From the NCBI RefSeq assembly GCF_932276165.1, contig NC_064007.1:4536001-4600000 (forward strand): a stretch of 64,000 nt of DNA, given 5' to 3'. Below, piece by piece: positions 13,583 to 25,377 of the stretch. Made by a program: the position numbers and the translations under genes. The notes under the pieces are model-generated. The model worked only from the letters and a program-made list of their open reading frames with translations, was not told the DNA's origin and searched no databases. How positions within the stretch are numbered: the stretch's first letter is position 1; the number at the start of each line of letters is the position of its first letter. Source of the DNA: Plutella xylostella (Eukaryota > Arthropoda > Insecta > Lepidoptera > Plutellidae).

Positions 13583-13739
13583 TGTGCCAATTTCTCCATA
13601 GTCGGTAAGAGATAGAGCATAACCAGTTATTAGTGGTTGACTTTTGACACATCTGTCAAGAATTTTATATGTAGATGACGTATAATTTATTAACCAATCC
13701 CTGGTCAGTTAGATAACCGACTCTGGAGAAATTGGCACT
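13583..13739 (-). mobile_element. MITE, family A, copy 2
   Basis: The left terminus GTGCCAATTTCTCCATAGTC and right terminus CTCTGGAGAAATTGGCAC are inverted repeats. Internal sequence (GTTGACTTTTGACACATCTG, then GTATAATTTATTAACC) is the reverse complement of copy 1 at 1357-1509, so the two insertions are in opposite orientation. Non-coding. Confidence 0.85.
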
Positions 13740-14029
13740 TAGGTAGGCTAAGCTTTCTTTTGTCTTGTGATTCTTCTTTCTTTCTATGAACAATTTCACG
13801 TCGTCCAATCCAGATGCCCCAATTTCTTTAACTTACGTATGCACCAATCACAGGACGACAAACGTTACCCGGAAAATAGGGTCCGTTATAAGAATTATTC
13901 ATGTCTGTATATCGATCCGGCATAAAAAAATAACCGCCCAGGACAGTGGAACCGGCCATTTGAAATGAATATTGTATTGTTTTCTATTGTAGGGAATTCA
14001 GTGCCGATGATCTGATGGGATTTGTGGGG

Positions 14030-14254
14030 TCGGTGGCAGAATAAGATAGCGTTTGGAAATCAGAATTTGTTGATCGATTTGGTGCAAGTCACCCCATAGA
14101 GTGGGCATCTTCTCTATCTTTGTATTCAAGGGAATAAGATCTCAAATTAATAATTAATGAAATTTAATTGTATCAATTCATTTAAAGTTATTCATTCATC
14201 AACATATCGATCAACAAACTCTGATTTCCCAACGATATCTTATTCCACCACCGT
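14030..14254. mobile_element. Candidate MITE with ~46-bp imperfect TIRs
   Basis: GTGGCAGAATAAGATAGCGT and onward to TTGTTGATCGAT (14032-14077) is mirrored by ATCGATCAACAAACTCTGAT to TATCTTATTCCACCAC (14206-14252). The ~128-bp middle is AT-rich with no ORF. No obvious TSD; the parent family is unknown. Confidence 0.65.
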
Positions 14255-14611
14255 CATCACCGAAATACTCTACCTGTTCAATTAGGAAAAATAAAATTTC
14301 CCTAGTGCGGTAGGCAAAGTTGCATGCGAATATAAATAAGCGGGGTGATAACCTTTGACACGGATCATCGGCAGACAACACCTACTACGTAAATTACAGT
14401 CAAATTACAAAGGAAGCATCTCTTTGATGTAACATACGCCATTTTACAAGCGAATATCAAGGGAGCGCGAACGAGTTGTAATACTTTTCCATGCATTGAA
14501 AATGCGAAGGGTGTATTGGAAAATAAACATGCCACTTTAACTTGTACTTAATGTTATTTTGTGTTAAGCCTTTCTTTTGTTTTTAAGGATGACTTTAACC
14601 AAACTCGACTT

Positions 14612-14740
14612 ATAGATAGATAGAATATTCTTTATTTGAACCCACACATAACATAATCTTACTAACACATATGAACAAAAATGGCGGTCTTATCGCTTAA
14701 AGCGATTTTTTCAAGACAACCTTAGGGTGGAAGGATATTT
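14612..14740 (-). repeat. LINE 3'-tail family T copy
   Basis: Read on the minus strand this ends in TTCAAATAAAGAATATTCTATCTATCTATA, a non-LTR 3' terminus with a polyadenylation-like AATAAA and a short microsatellite tail. Upstream (minus) lies the hairpin word ATCGCTTTAAGCGATAAGAC shared with the other family T tails. No coding part is retained. Confidence 0.65.
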
Positions 14741-14869
14741 TGATCAAAGAGGGGTCAAGTGTACTAAAGAATTCTAAAGGAATAATTAAAATAATGATTT
14801 GATTTATTTTGATGATTATACACATTTAAAACGCTTCATTAGCTTCTGGTCTCAGACAGAAAGAGCCCC

Positions 14870-14962
14870 CCCTTATCCGAACGGAGAGTAATTTGTAAAA
14901 ATTGACGTTCATCAGAAAATTTTATATTTGTACGATGAATAAAAAATTTTGACTTTGACTTA
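14870..14962 (+). repeat. Non-LTR 3' tail (GAATAAAAAATTTTGACTTTGACTT)
   Basis: GATGAATAAA followed by repeats of TTTGACTTTGACTT is a typical simple-repeat terminus of a lepidopteran non-LTR element. The coding part is absent. Confidence 0.45.
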
Positions 14963-15330
14963 GAGTACTTATATGATTTTATAAACAAGTATATTCACCC
15001 ATGTGTACCCATAATAACAAAGTACCTAATCCGAAATCTCTATCAGCGACCATTCCAACAAATTAGTTAAACAGTTGTCTCTAATGCATTTAATTAACTA
15101 ACTCCCTCCACTTTTAACCTCTTGGCAGTAAGAGCTGAAATCTCTTGGCAGAGTTAATATCGTATTATACAGGCTGATTCGACGCACACTCTGTCGTATA
15201 TTCGGCATTATTCGGGCATTAGTGACTGCACATGTCACGCAGATGTTGTGCGGTTTCTACTGTTTATACAGGGTGCACTTTTATCCGTGATCACGGGTCA
15301 AACCATGCGTTGTACCTACGGGACCATGTT
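14963..15330. other. Unassigned stretch
   Basis: AT-rich with no gene. TATACAGGGTGCACTTTT at about 15266 resembles the outer end of the CAGGGTG TIR elements, but no opposite end was found. Confidence 0.4.
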
Positions 15331-15485
15331 TTATATAATGTAGTAGTAGTATATAGTATAACTTTATTGTACATAAAACACTTAAATAACATTTAATACT
15401 TAAAATCTATAATACAATAGGGGCGGTCTTATCGCTAAAAGCGAATCGCTAATCGCTAATCTCTTCCAGGCAACCCTAAGAGCTA
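15331..15485 (-). repeat. LINE 3'-tail family T copy
   Basis: On the minus strand this carries GGTTGCCTGGAAGAG, a degenerate and partly duplicated form of the ATCGCTTTTAGCGATAAGACCGCC hairpin, and ends GTACAATAAAGTTATAC with a trinucleotide tail. It matches 28000-28090 and 60391-60512. Non-coding. Confidence 0.7.
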
Positions 15486-17309
15486 AGAGAGACAATTTTG
15501 AATATACCTCAGAGGTACATAACAATAAGTTCACTTTTTAAGTTTTTTATATTAATGAGTTGAAAATTGGTAATCCTCTGAGATATAACTATGGGTATGA
15601 AGCACATGATGAAACACAGAAATACACACTCTGTTCCATTCGTAAAAATGATTACCGACCGTTCAGAAATGATTAAATTAGCGAAAAAAATGCTCGCTTC
15701 AAAAAATATCGCTATAAAATTAATTTCGTTCGCTTGAACGTAGGTACTTACATAATTTATTTACGAAAATGCAACGTTCGGTAACTTAACAAAGAAGGTG
15801 CTTCAACGTTCAGAAGCCATAAATCAGTTTTTGAACAACCAATATCACAATATTATTTATTCCAGGATATTTTCTGCAGGGAAAATTTCTAAACGTGTTG
15901 GTAGGTAGTTACCTCCTACAGTCCATCTACCTATAAAGTCATGAGAATAAAGAGTGTCATATACTAAATATAGTAGGTATTTATAAAATCATCAGAAAAA
16001 CTGGGCATTCTATGGTTTTCAAAAATATCAATGATGCAGAATAAAGTTTTTAGCATTTTAATATTTTTGTTTGCACGCCCTGGGATTCCTAGGAGTGTTC
16101 ACTTATTTCGAATTTTCCTCATTCGCTTATTTCTACGATTTCTTCCAAATATCATATTACATTATTGAGAAGAAAAACAGAATTCTGCTTTTATTACTAA
16201 TGAGTTTTGTGAAATAACGCAAATTTCGAGAAACCTTTAGGGATATTAATTTGTTCAATTAACCGCTTTTACCTTTTTGTAATTAAGGTAAAGTATCTTA
16301 TTTATTTTTATTGTAAAGCCTAATTATAATTTTCTGGTACAAACATACCTGAATAACTTTGCCGAACTTACTTATCTCAAATCCACTCAGCCTAGCGTTA
16401 CCTACAAATAAAAATTAAAAAAAAGGTTTAAATTTAACTTATTTTGGAACTGGTGTATTTATATATATAAAATCCAAATAACAATGATTTCCATAATCCC
16501 CTAAAATATAATTAACCCGTGCGTACTGCGTAGGGTTACCATGGTGGCGCGTAAACCGGGAAAATTCCGCAGACATATAAATCACTGACAATTTTCGGAG
16601 ATGGCAACACTGATTGGGACCACTAGTTAACAAAGTTCAGCTTGCTCGTCGCACTTCGCGTAGGGTGGCCATAATTTACTGCGTACACTGTACAAATTGG
16701 AATTTCATTATTATTCCGCGCGCCTGGATTTGTACAAGCTATGTGCGGTCGGCTAGATAAACTGATTTTAGTTGGAAGACGGGCAAGTTATGTTTACATG
16801 TTTAGTTCAATCATAGTTTGTGAAGGCAGTAAAATATGATTGAGTAAAGCTTACTTTATATTAATCTAAATGCTTGAAAATATTTGTGAGTTAAACCGAT
16901 TCTACATCCCTGTAAAATCTATTAAAAAAAACCCTGCTAGTTAACATCCACCCTCTCAAGATTGTCGTCAGATAACGATACGATGTGACTATTAATCACT
17001 TTTAACAACTATAATAGTGTAATGTTATCGCTCAAATCTTATCAAAATGTATGAAGCATATGTATGCACGAGGGATAAGTAAAGGGTGCTAAAAGAATCC
17101 TGCTTTGTTATTAGTAAAATAATATTAATCACCCTATGCTTACGATACAGAATTACCAATACTTGCCTGATTTAATATGCAATTATGTGAAAAGAGTTTA
17201 ACTTATGTAAGCCGATACTATTTATAATTTGGTACATTCTTGTGGTCAAATAAATTAAACATGAAATCATATTTGATTACATATTACCGTGGTGAATTAA
17301 TTAATTAAA
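15486..17309. other. Unassigned stretch
   Basis: AT-rich sequence with no gene or clear repeat. ORF 16439-16633 (-) has no recognisable features. Confidence 0.45.
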
Positions 17310-17508
17310 AGTGCATGGGTTAGTAATTCTAACCGTTGACCCAAGGGTTCAATCCAAGGGTCCAGGCTGTGATAGATATTTATTAAAATAAAAAAAAATA
17401 TCTATTAGTTCCCGGATATTGATTGTGCCCGAAAGATGGCAATTGTAAATTATACCCAATGTAAAAGCTCGTTATGTATTACATCGGGCATAAATACAAC
17501 AGCTTGGT
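17310..17508 (+). mobile_element. tRNA-type SINE, diverged
   Basis: A box-B-like word (GGGTTCAATCC) sits in an otherwise non-coding ~200-bp module containing GTGATAGATATTTAT, AGTTCCCGGATATTGATTGT, GCCCGAAAGATGGCAATTG and ATTACATCGGGCATAAATAC. I recall this arrangement from lepidopteran SINE-like repeats. The box A part is degenerate, and there is no obvious A-tail. Confidence 0.55.
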
Positions 17509-17730
17509 AGAGAGAGAGCATAATTGTTTGTCACCTACACACAAGTTACGCTCTTTTCTTCTTCTTAGCACATCGGTAAAAAAACTAGACTGGAAAGATT
17601 AGCAGCATTCCTTGACTTCGAAGGATGTACTCTGTATGACTACCGTACATGTACTAGGAACTGGCAAAATATCACCGGAGAAGACCTTTCGTAAACTGCA
17701 CCCATAAGTCTAGGAAGCAAATACATATTA

Positions 17731-17766
17731 ACCTTCTCATATACATATATATATGAGAAGGTTAAT
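17731..17766. repeat. Perfect short palindrome
   Basis: TTAACCTTCTCATATAC and ATATGAGAAGGTTAA are inverted copies around a TA-rich centre, giving a near-perfect 36-bp hairpin, followed by more (TA)n-rich sequence. No function can be assigned. Confidence 0.6.
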
Positions 17767-18795
17767 ATATATATGTATATTTTCTACACTTTAAATTACA
17801 TCAAAAAACACAGTTTCGTCCACGTGCACACCTACAGACGTGGATATCAGAGGGGTGGGGCGTGTCCGAGGGCGAGGGAGGGGGTCGAGACGATTCATTA
17901 ATCAAAGACATGACAGATCGCGCTCACGCCACATGCTCAGTTCGTGGATTGTCCCGAGTAGTCCTAATGCGTGGTCACTGTCACGGTAGTGGGAAAATAC
18001 TTGTAGTTTTCAGACAAGTTTTGCTGAATTTGCCTTGGATTTACAGCGTTGCACTACCTAGCGCGTCAAGCCGTCTTCTGAAAAATTTTAGGTAGGTATA
18101 TACTAGCTTCATCTAAAAGTAGGTTTTCGTGCTCTGAAAGAAAATGATACACTTAGTGGCATCCCAGAAGAGTGCACTGTTCGTTGAAATAATAAGAAAA
18201 AGTTGTAAGTAAATTAAAGTTAACCAATTATTGCCCGAAGAAAACGTATTTGATAATCAGAAATTCTCCTGTAAAATCAAGTTAGTTCGATAGTAATTGA
18301 CGTCACCGTCGTCGGTTGCTCAGATCGCAAATTTCATTAAACTCAGGTTATTTATTTAGGTGAGTCTATTCATACTGACCGGTTTTACCTTTCTAAATAG
18401 TTATGTATTAGGTACTAGTTTTGTATGCTCACATAAATCTAGGTATTATTAGTGGGATCAGAGATAAGATGTTTTATAAATGCACATCAAAGAACACTGT
18501 ACTTGTTTTTTGTGTAATTATGTTGGTAATATAATTATTTAAAGTCTTAACCATATATTTAATGCAGTCTGAAATAGCACACAAACACACTAAAGTCGTA
18601 AAGAGAGGATAGACTGGAAATTAAATGTGTTTTAAAAATATATTGCAGAATCTAATCGGATTCGCTTTAATAAATACTTGAGAGTTATAAAACTTGTGGC
18701 CACACCAGCTTGTGGCTTAGCTTGTGTGGTCCAATTTTAATGACAATATATTCTATCTTTATTAATGTTTGTTAATATTAATATACGTGATAGGT
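17767..18795. other. Unassigned stretch
   Basis: The ORF at 17862-18095 begins in a GC-richer patch (GGGCGAGGGAGGGGG) but shows no domain. No splice-flanked coding exon is evident. Confidence 0.4.
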
Positions 18796-18850
18796 AGGTA
18801 GAATAGAATAGAATAGAAATTATTTATTTGACACACAGCAAAAAACAGAA
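18796..18850 (-). repeat. LINE tail with (AGAAT)n microsatellite
   Basis: AGAATAGAATAGAATAGAAATTATTTATTTGAC, read on the minus strand, is TCAAATAAATAATTTCTATTCTATTCTATTC, a non-LTR 3' tail ending in a pentanucleotide repeat. The body of the element is not recognisable. Confidence 0.45.
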
Positions 18851-19497
18851 AAAAAACAAATATACAGTTCAAGACAGACAGGTAGTTAGTATTAGTATAT
18901 ATGTATTAAAATAATAGTCTAAACTGTGCTATAGAATGTATGTGGCGCCATCTATTATCTCTTTACAGTAACTAATGTATGTCTTGTGTCAAAGTGACAA
19001 TAAACGTCAGTCTGTTTGAAACTACTCGCGTGTTTTATTAGTTAGACTCTATTGAAATTTTTCAAACGTTTTCGAAACTTACTGTAATGAAGAAAGGAAA
19101 TTTTTAATTTTGTGAAAATGTAAGTTTGTGTGTTAAATGTTTTACGCTAAAGTGCTGAATGAATATTTGGCAAAAAGTTGATGGGAGTATACTGTATAAT
19201 AATATGTATACGCATTTATGTACAGAAATTCGGAATTTTAAGGTAAAACTAAACTACAATTGTAAACACAGAGATAACGCGATAACATAGTAAGAATATT
19301 TTTGGACTACCCTACGGTGTAAGGATCAAAATCTGTACTTACCTCAATTTAACCTTTTTACTTTATTTGTGAAGCTTTTCAACCTCCGTCACAGAATAAT
19401 AACTTGTGAAATTCATGCTGGTGAGACAAGTGTATACAGCGACACTCAGCCTTCAGAGGGCATTCAAAGAAGCATTCTCAACGAGCTCGTCCTTATA
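18851..19497. other. Unassigned stretch
   Basis: Contains the word TGTGGCGCCATCTATT (about 18941), which I recall as common in moth repeats, but no boundaries can be drawn. No gene. Confidence 0.35.
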
Positions 19498-20256
19498 CAG
19501 GGTGATTCTTTCGTAGGTGCATATTCGGAAGTATGTTACAGAGCTCTTCATTCTGAACAACTTTTGTTATAATGACCTTGGGATATAACGAAAAAAAAAG
19601 ATGCTTCCCCATACAAAAAATTGTTGTTTACGTGACACTGTGTATGGGGAGTAGATCTGGGGGCACAGCAGTGCCCCCACCAAGTCGAGCAAAAAAGCGC
19701 CATGGCCGTACCATCCTTTTCTCGAAGCAATTCAGGCCGTTTTCGACCCCCTGTAACTTCGTTGTGGATAAAACTAGAAGACTGAATTTTCACTAACCAT
19801 GCAGGCATTGTAAAGACACGGTATATTTCAAATTTCATTCAATTTGAACCAGTAGTTTAAGAATTATAACGGGTCAAAGTTTCTTAATTTTGTCACTGAC
19901 TCACTCACTCACCGATCATAAAAAATTTAAGGCACTTCTAGCAGACCTAGAAGCTTCAAATTTGGAATATAAGAGTGTTTGGTGTATGAATCAAGGGAAA
20001 ACTAAAATATTTGGGGGCACGGTATTCTTATCCACGCACATTAAGATTGAGATGCGTGCGTGAATAAGACTTGGTATAACATGGATCTCACCACATTTTA
20101 CCGTAGAACAACTGAGTTACGAGACTTGGTTTTTTTTGACGAGTATTGTTTTTGATGGGATATTTTTATTTCGAGAATATCCCAAGGTCATTATAACAGA
20201 GAATGAAGAGCTCTGTAACATACTTCCGGATATGCACCTACGAAAGAATCACCCTG
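19498..20256. mobile_element. 759-bp non-autonomous TIR transposon (CAGGGTG ends)
   Basis: TIRs of about 83-90 bp: the left begins CAGGGTGATTCTTTCGTAGG and the right ends with its complement CCTACGAAAGAATCACCCTG. Both are flanked by TA, consistent with a Tc1/mariner-type TA target. The left arm carries a small insertion relative to the right, near GAACAACTTTTGTTATAATG versus CTCTGTTATAATG. The interior has no long ORF, so it cannot move itself. Another hairpin (TCCCCATAC...GTATGGGGA) lies at about 19602-19652. Confidence 0.85.
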
Positions 20257-21205
20257 TATTTTAAGGATTACATTGGTACTTTCTATTACTTTTCAGTAAC
20301 CTACATTTTTATCGACAAAATCAACACTTAAAAAAAACTTTTTTTTTATTTGCTCTAAACCTACTCATATAGAACCTCCACTTATAAAAGCGTGTACCTT
20401 GAACCGCAGTCAGCGGGTAGCTAGATGGTTTTACGAATACGTTAATGCACTAATGAAAGGCCAGCCATTGGAGCATTTTAGAGTGGGGTGACTTATACTG
20501 TCCATTAGAGCTAAGTAGCAATGCATTCAAACCGCCGCGAATACAGTACGCTCATTGTGCATTAGTCTAATAAATGCAATTTTCTGAATGAATAAAAATA
20601 ACAATATAAACTTGTATTGTGCGTGATTAGTAAGGGATCGTTTATTACATGATATATAAGTATATTTTGTATGTATTTGGAGCAAGAATATCTAAAATAA
20701 TTTCATAATCGTCATTTTATACACGTCTGATAAATGTCCATTTTCGGCTGAAAACACATACCCTTCCTGAAAATATAGGCAGCAAGAATCCGGAAATGCA
20801 ATAGTTAAAACGAACAATGAATAAAAACTATTTCCATAGTATTTTGTAGAAAGACACTGCATAATGCCTGCACTACAGTAACATTGCATTATATGCTGAC
20901 GACTAATTACGTTTGAGGGGCACACAAGTAGGGGGAGCCACTGTCAATCAAAGTTTCCACTGTTTTGCCGACTTCCAAATGGCATTTTGGTGTTGAATCG
21001 TTTGACTTGGCTCATTCGCTCATTGGCCTTATTGACGTCGAATGGTACGTTTCCTATTTTATAACATACCCACAAAATCACTTAATGACACAGGGATATC
21101 TGAGCATAATATTATTATACATAAATATTATAAAAGGTATGAAAAAGCTGCCGATGAGAAGACCACTGATAAATTTATGTCTTGTAGGTATTTTTGTTTA
21201 TGTCA
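20257..21205. other. Unassigned stretch
   Basis: No gene. The ORF opening at 20965 is only meaningful in its last third, where it runs through the RTE fragment that follows. Confidence 0.45.
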
Positions 21206-21440
21206 CAACTGTCGAAGAACCGATGACCGATGGAGTAAACGTGTACCTGACTGGAGGCCGACGAGGCAAACATAGTGTTGGACGCCCTCCGGCTAGATGG
21301 GGTGACGACTTGCGAAAGGTGGCTGGTTATGATTGGATGCGGAAAGCTAAAGATCGCATCCAGTGGCTTGCTTTGGGAGAGGCCTACGTTCAGCAGTGGA
21401 CTGCTATAGGCTAATGATGATGATAATGATGATAATAGTT
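21206..21440 (+). pseudogene. RTE-clade LINE 3' fragment
   Basis: This encodes the last ~70 residues of an RTE ORF: CRRTDDRWSKRVPDWRP in one frame, then after a frameshift near 21262-21267 GKHSVGRPPARWGDDLRKVA and on to AYVQQWTAIG stop at 21414. A (TGA/TAA)n tail follows, TGATGATGATAATGATGATAA. The motif order is the same as in the copies at 37731 and 43297. It is 5'-truncated and frameshifted, hence inactive. Confidence 0.85.
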
Positions 21441-21913
21441 GAACTTTTTAACTGAAAACTAGGTGTTAAACAAAATTATAAGTAAAGTAAAGACGTACTT
21501 AAAATTATCGACTTAAAAGATCTTACGAACACTAATCGCGTTTTGACAATAACGGGGAAGCTTGCCACGCAAAACAATGAAATAAAAGTATTCCTAAGAT
21601 CAATTGTTGAGTACAAAAGAAGGGTCCAAATGGCGCATTAAACTCAGAATACACACCGGCCCTCTATTAGGGTGCTAATTATCGAAGGGGAATAAATGGG
21701 AGGTAAAAGGGGGTCCCACGGAATGTTTGAGATTGATCGAAAGAGATTGGGATGACGATTTACTTACTGTGAAAGAAAGATTTTGGTTTTTAATACGAGT
21801 ACCAGATGTTATTAGATTATGTTGGGAAGTTTATTAATGTTGATGGATGAAAGTATATAGGTATGAAACATTTGAAATTAAACACATACCTCTATGTTAC
21901 TTTAGCTATTTAA
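21441..21913. other. Unassigned stretch
   Basis: I see no gene or repeat. Confidence 0.4.
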
Positions 21914-22140
21914 TCCTAACTAATATTATAAATGCGAAAGTAACTGTGTCTGTCTGTCTTTCTGTCTGTCTGTCTGTCTGTCTGTCTGTTACTCTTTCAC
22001 GCCAAAACTACTGAACGGATTTGAATGAAATTTGGTATACATACGGTCTAGACCCTGGGAAAGAACATAGGCTACTTTTTATCCCGGAATTCCCACGGGA
22101 AAACTCTTTAAGGCGAAGCGAAGCGCGCGGGAACAGCTAG
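21914..22140 (+). mobile_element. Lep1-like non-autonomous Helitron, copy 1
   Basis: Begins TCCTAACTAATATTATAAATGCG and ends GGGAACAGCTAG, inserted between A and T, as expected for Helitrons (5' TC, 3' CTAG). An internal (TCTG)n microsatellite (about 21950-21986) is followed by a conserved body (CACGCCAAAACTACTGAACGG, GGTCTAGACCC, ATCCCGGAATTCCCACGGGA). The last word is a short palindrome near the 3' end. No Rep/helicase ORF, so mobilisation needs a partner elsewhere. Confidence 0.85.
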
Positions 22141-22521
22141 TACCCTATATATGTGTATTCAGTTGGATGCAATATTATGTGACACATAAGTTTATCTCTC
22201 AAAAGTAAAATCATTCAACGTCGGCTTTTAAGTAAATAAAGTATATAAATATAATATCTGGCACCCCATTTTTTTGCTATTGAACTTTTCTACTTTAAAA
22301 AATATGTGTTAATACCTACCTATTCTGGGAATAAAACAACAAATAACACACAATAGTTACGAGAAAACAGTGTACCTGATAGTTTATCAAGCGTAAGCAC
22401 TTAAAACTTAATAATGTAAATATCTTAAATAATCTTCACATTATAACTTGAAAGTACGATCCAAAGTTGTTCTATTATACCACAATATATTACACCAGAG
22501 CGCTCATAGCGACCGCTTATA
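22141..22521. other. Unassigned stretch
   Basis: AT-rich, no recognisable feature. Confidence 0.4.
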
Positions 22522-22600
22522 CAGGGTGGTTGAAAGCTCATACATATTAATACAGCGGTTGACGCATTCAATGACTTTCGTCGGGTTTCGGAGCACCCTG
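22522..22600. mobile_element. Very short CAGGGTG/CACCCTG MITE
   Basis: CAGGGTGGTTGAAAGCTC at the left and GGAGCACCCTG at the right form short inverted ends only 79 bp apart. The left flank is TA but the right flank is TG, so the TSD is imperfect. The outer 7 bases are shared with the elements at 19498 and 37999. Confidence 0.45.
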
Positions 22601-24030
22601 TGTTTATTTACTCACCCAGGAGGCTGCATTTCGGCGCGAAATTTTGTCGCCTAAAAGTTTGGGTAATGGTTTGTTGTATCTTAACTTTGATGTTTGAATT
22701 TAAATTGTTTTCACGTCAAAATTTTATTGATGAGAGGGTGAGAGCGAAAACTTGACTGCAATAATAATAACCCACTTCCCGCACTTGTAATAAGATACCC
22801 AATACCTACTAGTGAATGATTACATCAGTACTATTTAAACAAAGTCAAGGTTGACACACGTAAATTGAAAAAAACTGACACAAAAGATTTCTCATTAATG
22901 CTGGGCTGCAAACACAATTAAAAACATTTTGAAAAACCCATTTGTCCGCGACCTGAAAATGTGAGTCATTAAAAAGTTCACGAAACGAATTCTGTTGTAT
23001 TCGCGAACACTTATTTCCGGAGCAACTAGGTTCTTCTCAACAGACAACTGTCATTAAAAACTCATTTGATGGAGAAATTCTAATTTCGTTTTGTTTATAA
23101 GAGATTTTTCCTGGGTTGTCCTTCATTATTTTTCCATCTAAACATAAATAAAAGAAGGCTCCGAGGCTTAGCAAGTGTCGTAATATAGCCAGTGATGACA
23201 GAATGTCCGCCATTTTGGTAACGCGAAAAAGCGCGGGAGCTAGCTGTCATGGCGTCGAAAATAATTAGGTTTCCTCTGGCTGGAGTCTTCGCCGACGTTT
23301 CTGTATGTTGTGTTAATTATTTCTGCTCTGCTTGAATGTCAAGTCAGGTTACTTGAGGCCTTTTTCACTGGCAAAGTCGTTGACAGCTTTTGTCTCGTAT
23401 TCAACTGTTTAATGAGATGACAGCGCGGTGTTGCGCAAAATTTCAACCACAAGTTTATTTTTCTTCTTAATAGAATAATGTTTCCCTTTTCAGCCAGCAC
23501 GTCAACAGTTAATTCTCAATGGGGCAACATTTTTTCATTGTACGAAATTAAACATAATATTTTCTAATTACCACAGTCCTGGTGTTACCATAACTAATGA
23601 AATTAGGGTAACACATTAAAGGATGGCTGTAATATTTCTTAAGCGTCTCGCCTATCAATATTTAATGCAACTTTTGTATCCCACACTAGATCCCTTGGGA
23701 TTATAAATTGATATTAATTGTGTTACATGCGAACAACGGTCCTCAGTCCCCATGTGTTCTTTACAATCAACGGTTGTAAAGTAAACCCCCTTTTATAGAT
23801 TCAATTTATCATGGCAAAGTGTTACGGCTGTAGTGCTTCTAGTGGGTGCTCAAGTGTTTTAACTGTCATTGTTTTTGTTTGCCGCCATATTGGTTTTTGT
23901 TTCTGTACTATGGTTGATTTTCTTAAAATGAGGTTCATTATGTTTGAGGTTACAGCGTTGATATATCAGTAAAGTAAAGTTTGTTAAGTAAGAATACCAT
24001 ATGTTTATCCGACTGTATTTTTTTTAATCT
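22601..24030. other. Unassigned stretch
   Basis: Contains a somewhat GC-richer part (about 23160-23330, with GATGACAGAATGTCCGCCAT), but I see no exon or repeat that I can name. Confidence 0.4.
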
Positions 24031-24250
24031 TTCGACGACTGAATGGTGCAGAACTTAGTGATCCTGACTGCTGTGTCGTTGGTTCCGTGTTCGATTCCCG
24101 GCTGGGGCAGATATTTGTTTAAATATATTTGGTCTCGGGTCTTGGGTAATATGTATCTTTCTATGTATCTGTGTAGATACATCAGCAGTCCGATACCCAT
24201 ATACAGGGTCTGTCTAGGTAGTTTGGGATTCGATGGGCGTGTGTGAGATG
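24031..24250 (+). mobile_element. tRNA-derived SINE
   Basis: GACGACTGAATGGTGCAGAA, then CCGTGTTCGATTCCCGGCTG (an RNA polymerase III box B-like GTTCGATTCC) and GGGGCAGATATTTGTTTAAAT plus GTCTCGGGTCTTGGG match a SINE layout that I recall from Lepidoptera: tRNA-like head, unique body, short tail. The tRNA-like head is not a foldable tRNA. Several substitutions suggest an old copy. Confidence 0.7.
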
Positions 24251-25377
24251 AAATCAGATCCTTACATATTATATAATAATCTAATCAAAATCGTATGAAA
24301 CAAAGCAGTCTGCACACTTAAATTGCATATCAATTTATTAAACACATTAATTAATTATATTGGTGTAATACCAAGCTCAGAGTTATGTGGGGTGGATAAT
24401 TGTTATGAATGTATGGCCGCATCTGCGGTTCGCCATTGTCTCTTTATTACTTTGCCGGATTATTGTGTTCTTGAATTTATTATTTATGCTTGGAACTGTT
24501 ATTGGCGTGGGATGAAGGGGTAGCATCTCCCTACGAATTTTATTCACCACAAACCCTAAGTAAAGTATTTGAAACAATAACAGATAAATTATCACCACGA
24601 AACATAGTAAATGATAATATTATAACCCCTAAGTAATAACTCAATATAAACCGGCAAAATAACAAATGATTTTCGTAAACGCCAACGCTGTGACGTCACA
24701 GAAAGTGTCCATTATAACCCGACTGAGTAACATCTACATGATTAACCTGCCAAATGCCGAAGTGGCGAGTAACAAAGCAAGTAAATCATGGTTGTTAACC
24801 CTGGAGCATCTTGGGGCGTCATCAGTCATGGCTCGGACCAAGTTTAGTGTGGTCTGAACTTTGGACTATGATGTATGGTAGGACTTAGCCCGTAGTTATG
24901 GAACAGTAACATGATGTCTAGGTATAAGATGTTTTGGTTGTAGAGTTAGTAGAGGCCTACAAATGTTTCGTCGTAGACCGCCGATAGACTACAGGTATTC
25001 GCTAAAGGTTTTAGTTGCAGATTCAATCGGCAAAATTTAACTGAAACCAAATTTAGATTGAATTATTTTCTATTTTAGCAGGTAACGCTTCATTTGATAA
25101 ACAAAATATGTTATTTTTAAAACTTATACAGATAATTTAATTTAAAAGTATTTCCATTGTATCATCACGAATATACCTATTGATACGTATTGGGTATCGC
25201 TATTTGCGTGTATCGAACGTCACAATAATACAGATAGTGGAATGGATTTTTTTCATTTATTGCATCTGAAAAACGGACATTGTTGGATACTATCTTGATT
25301 AATTTTAACACAGTTTAATGTTATACCTAATCTAAAAAAACTGACTAAGTAAATAAGTAGAGTTTATTAATCTAATG
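24251..25377. other. Unassigned stretch
   Basis: No gene recognised. The ORFs 24323-24523 (+) and 24383-24598 (-) overlap on opposite strands and are likely chance. Confidence 0.4.

Noticed and set aside
20965..21414. 149-codon ORF as a host gene
   Set aside because: Its last ~55 codons are RTE C-terminus after a frameshift; the first part is unrelated AT-rich sequence.
24031..24120. tRNA gene
   Set aside because: A box B-like word is present, but no cloverleaf arms or CCA-side acceptor pair could be built; it fits a SINE head.
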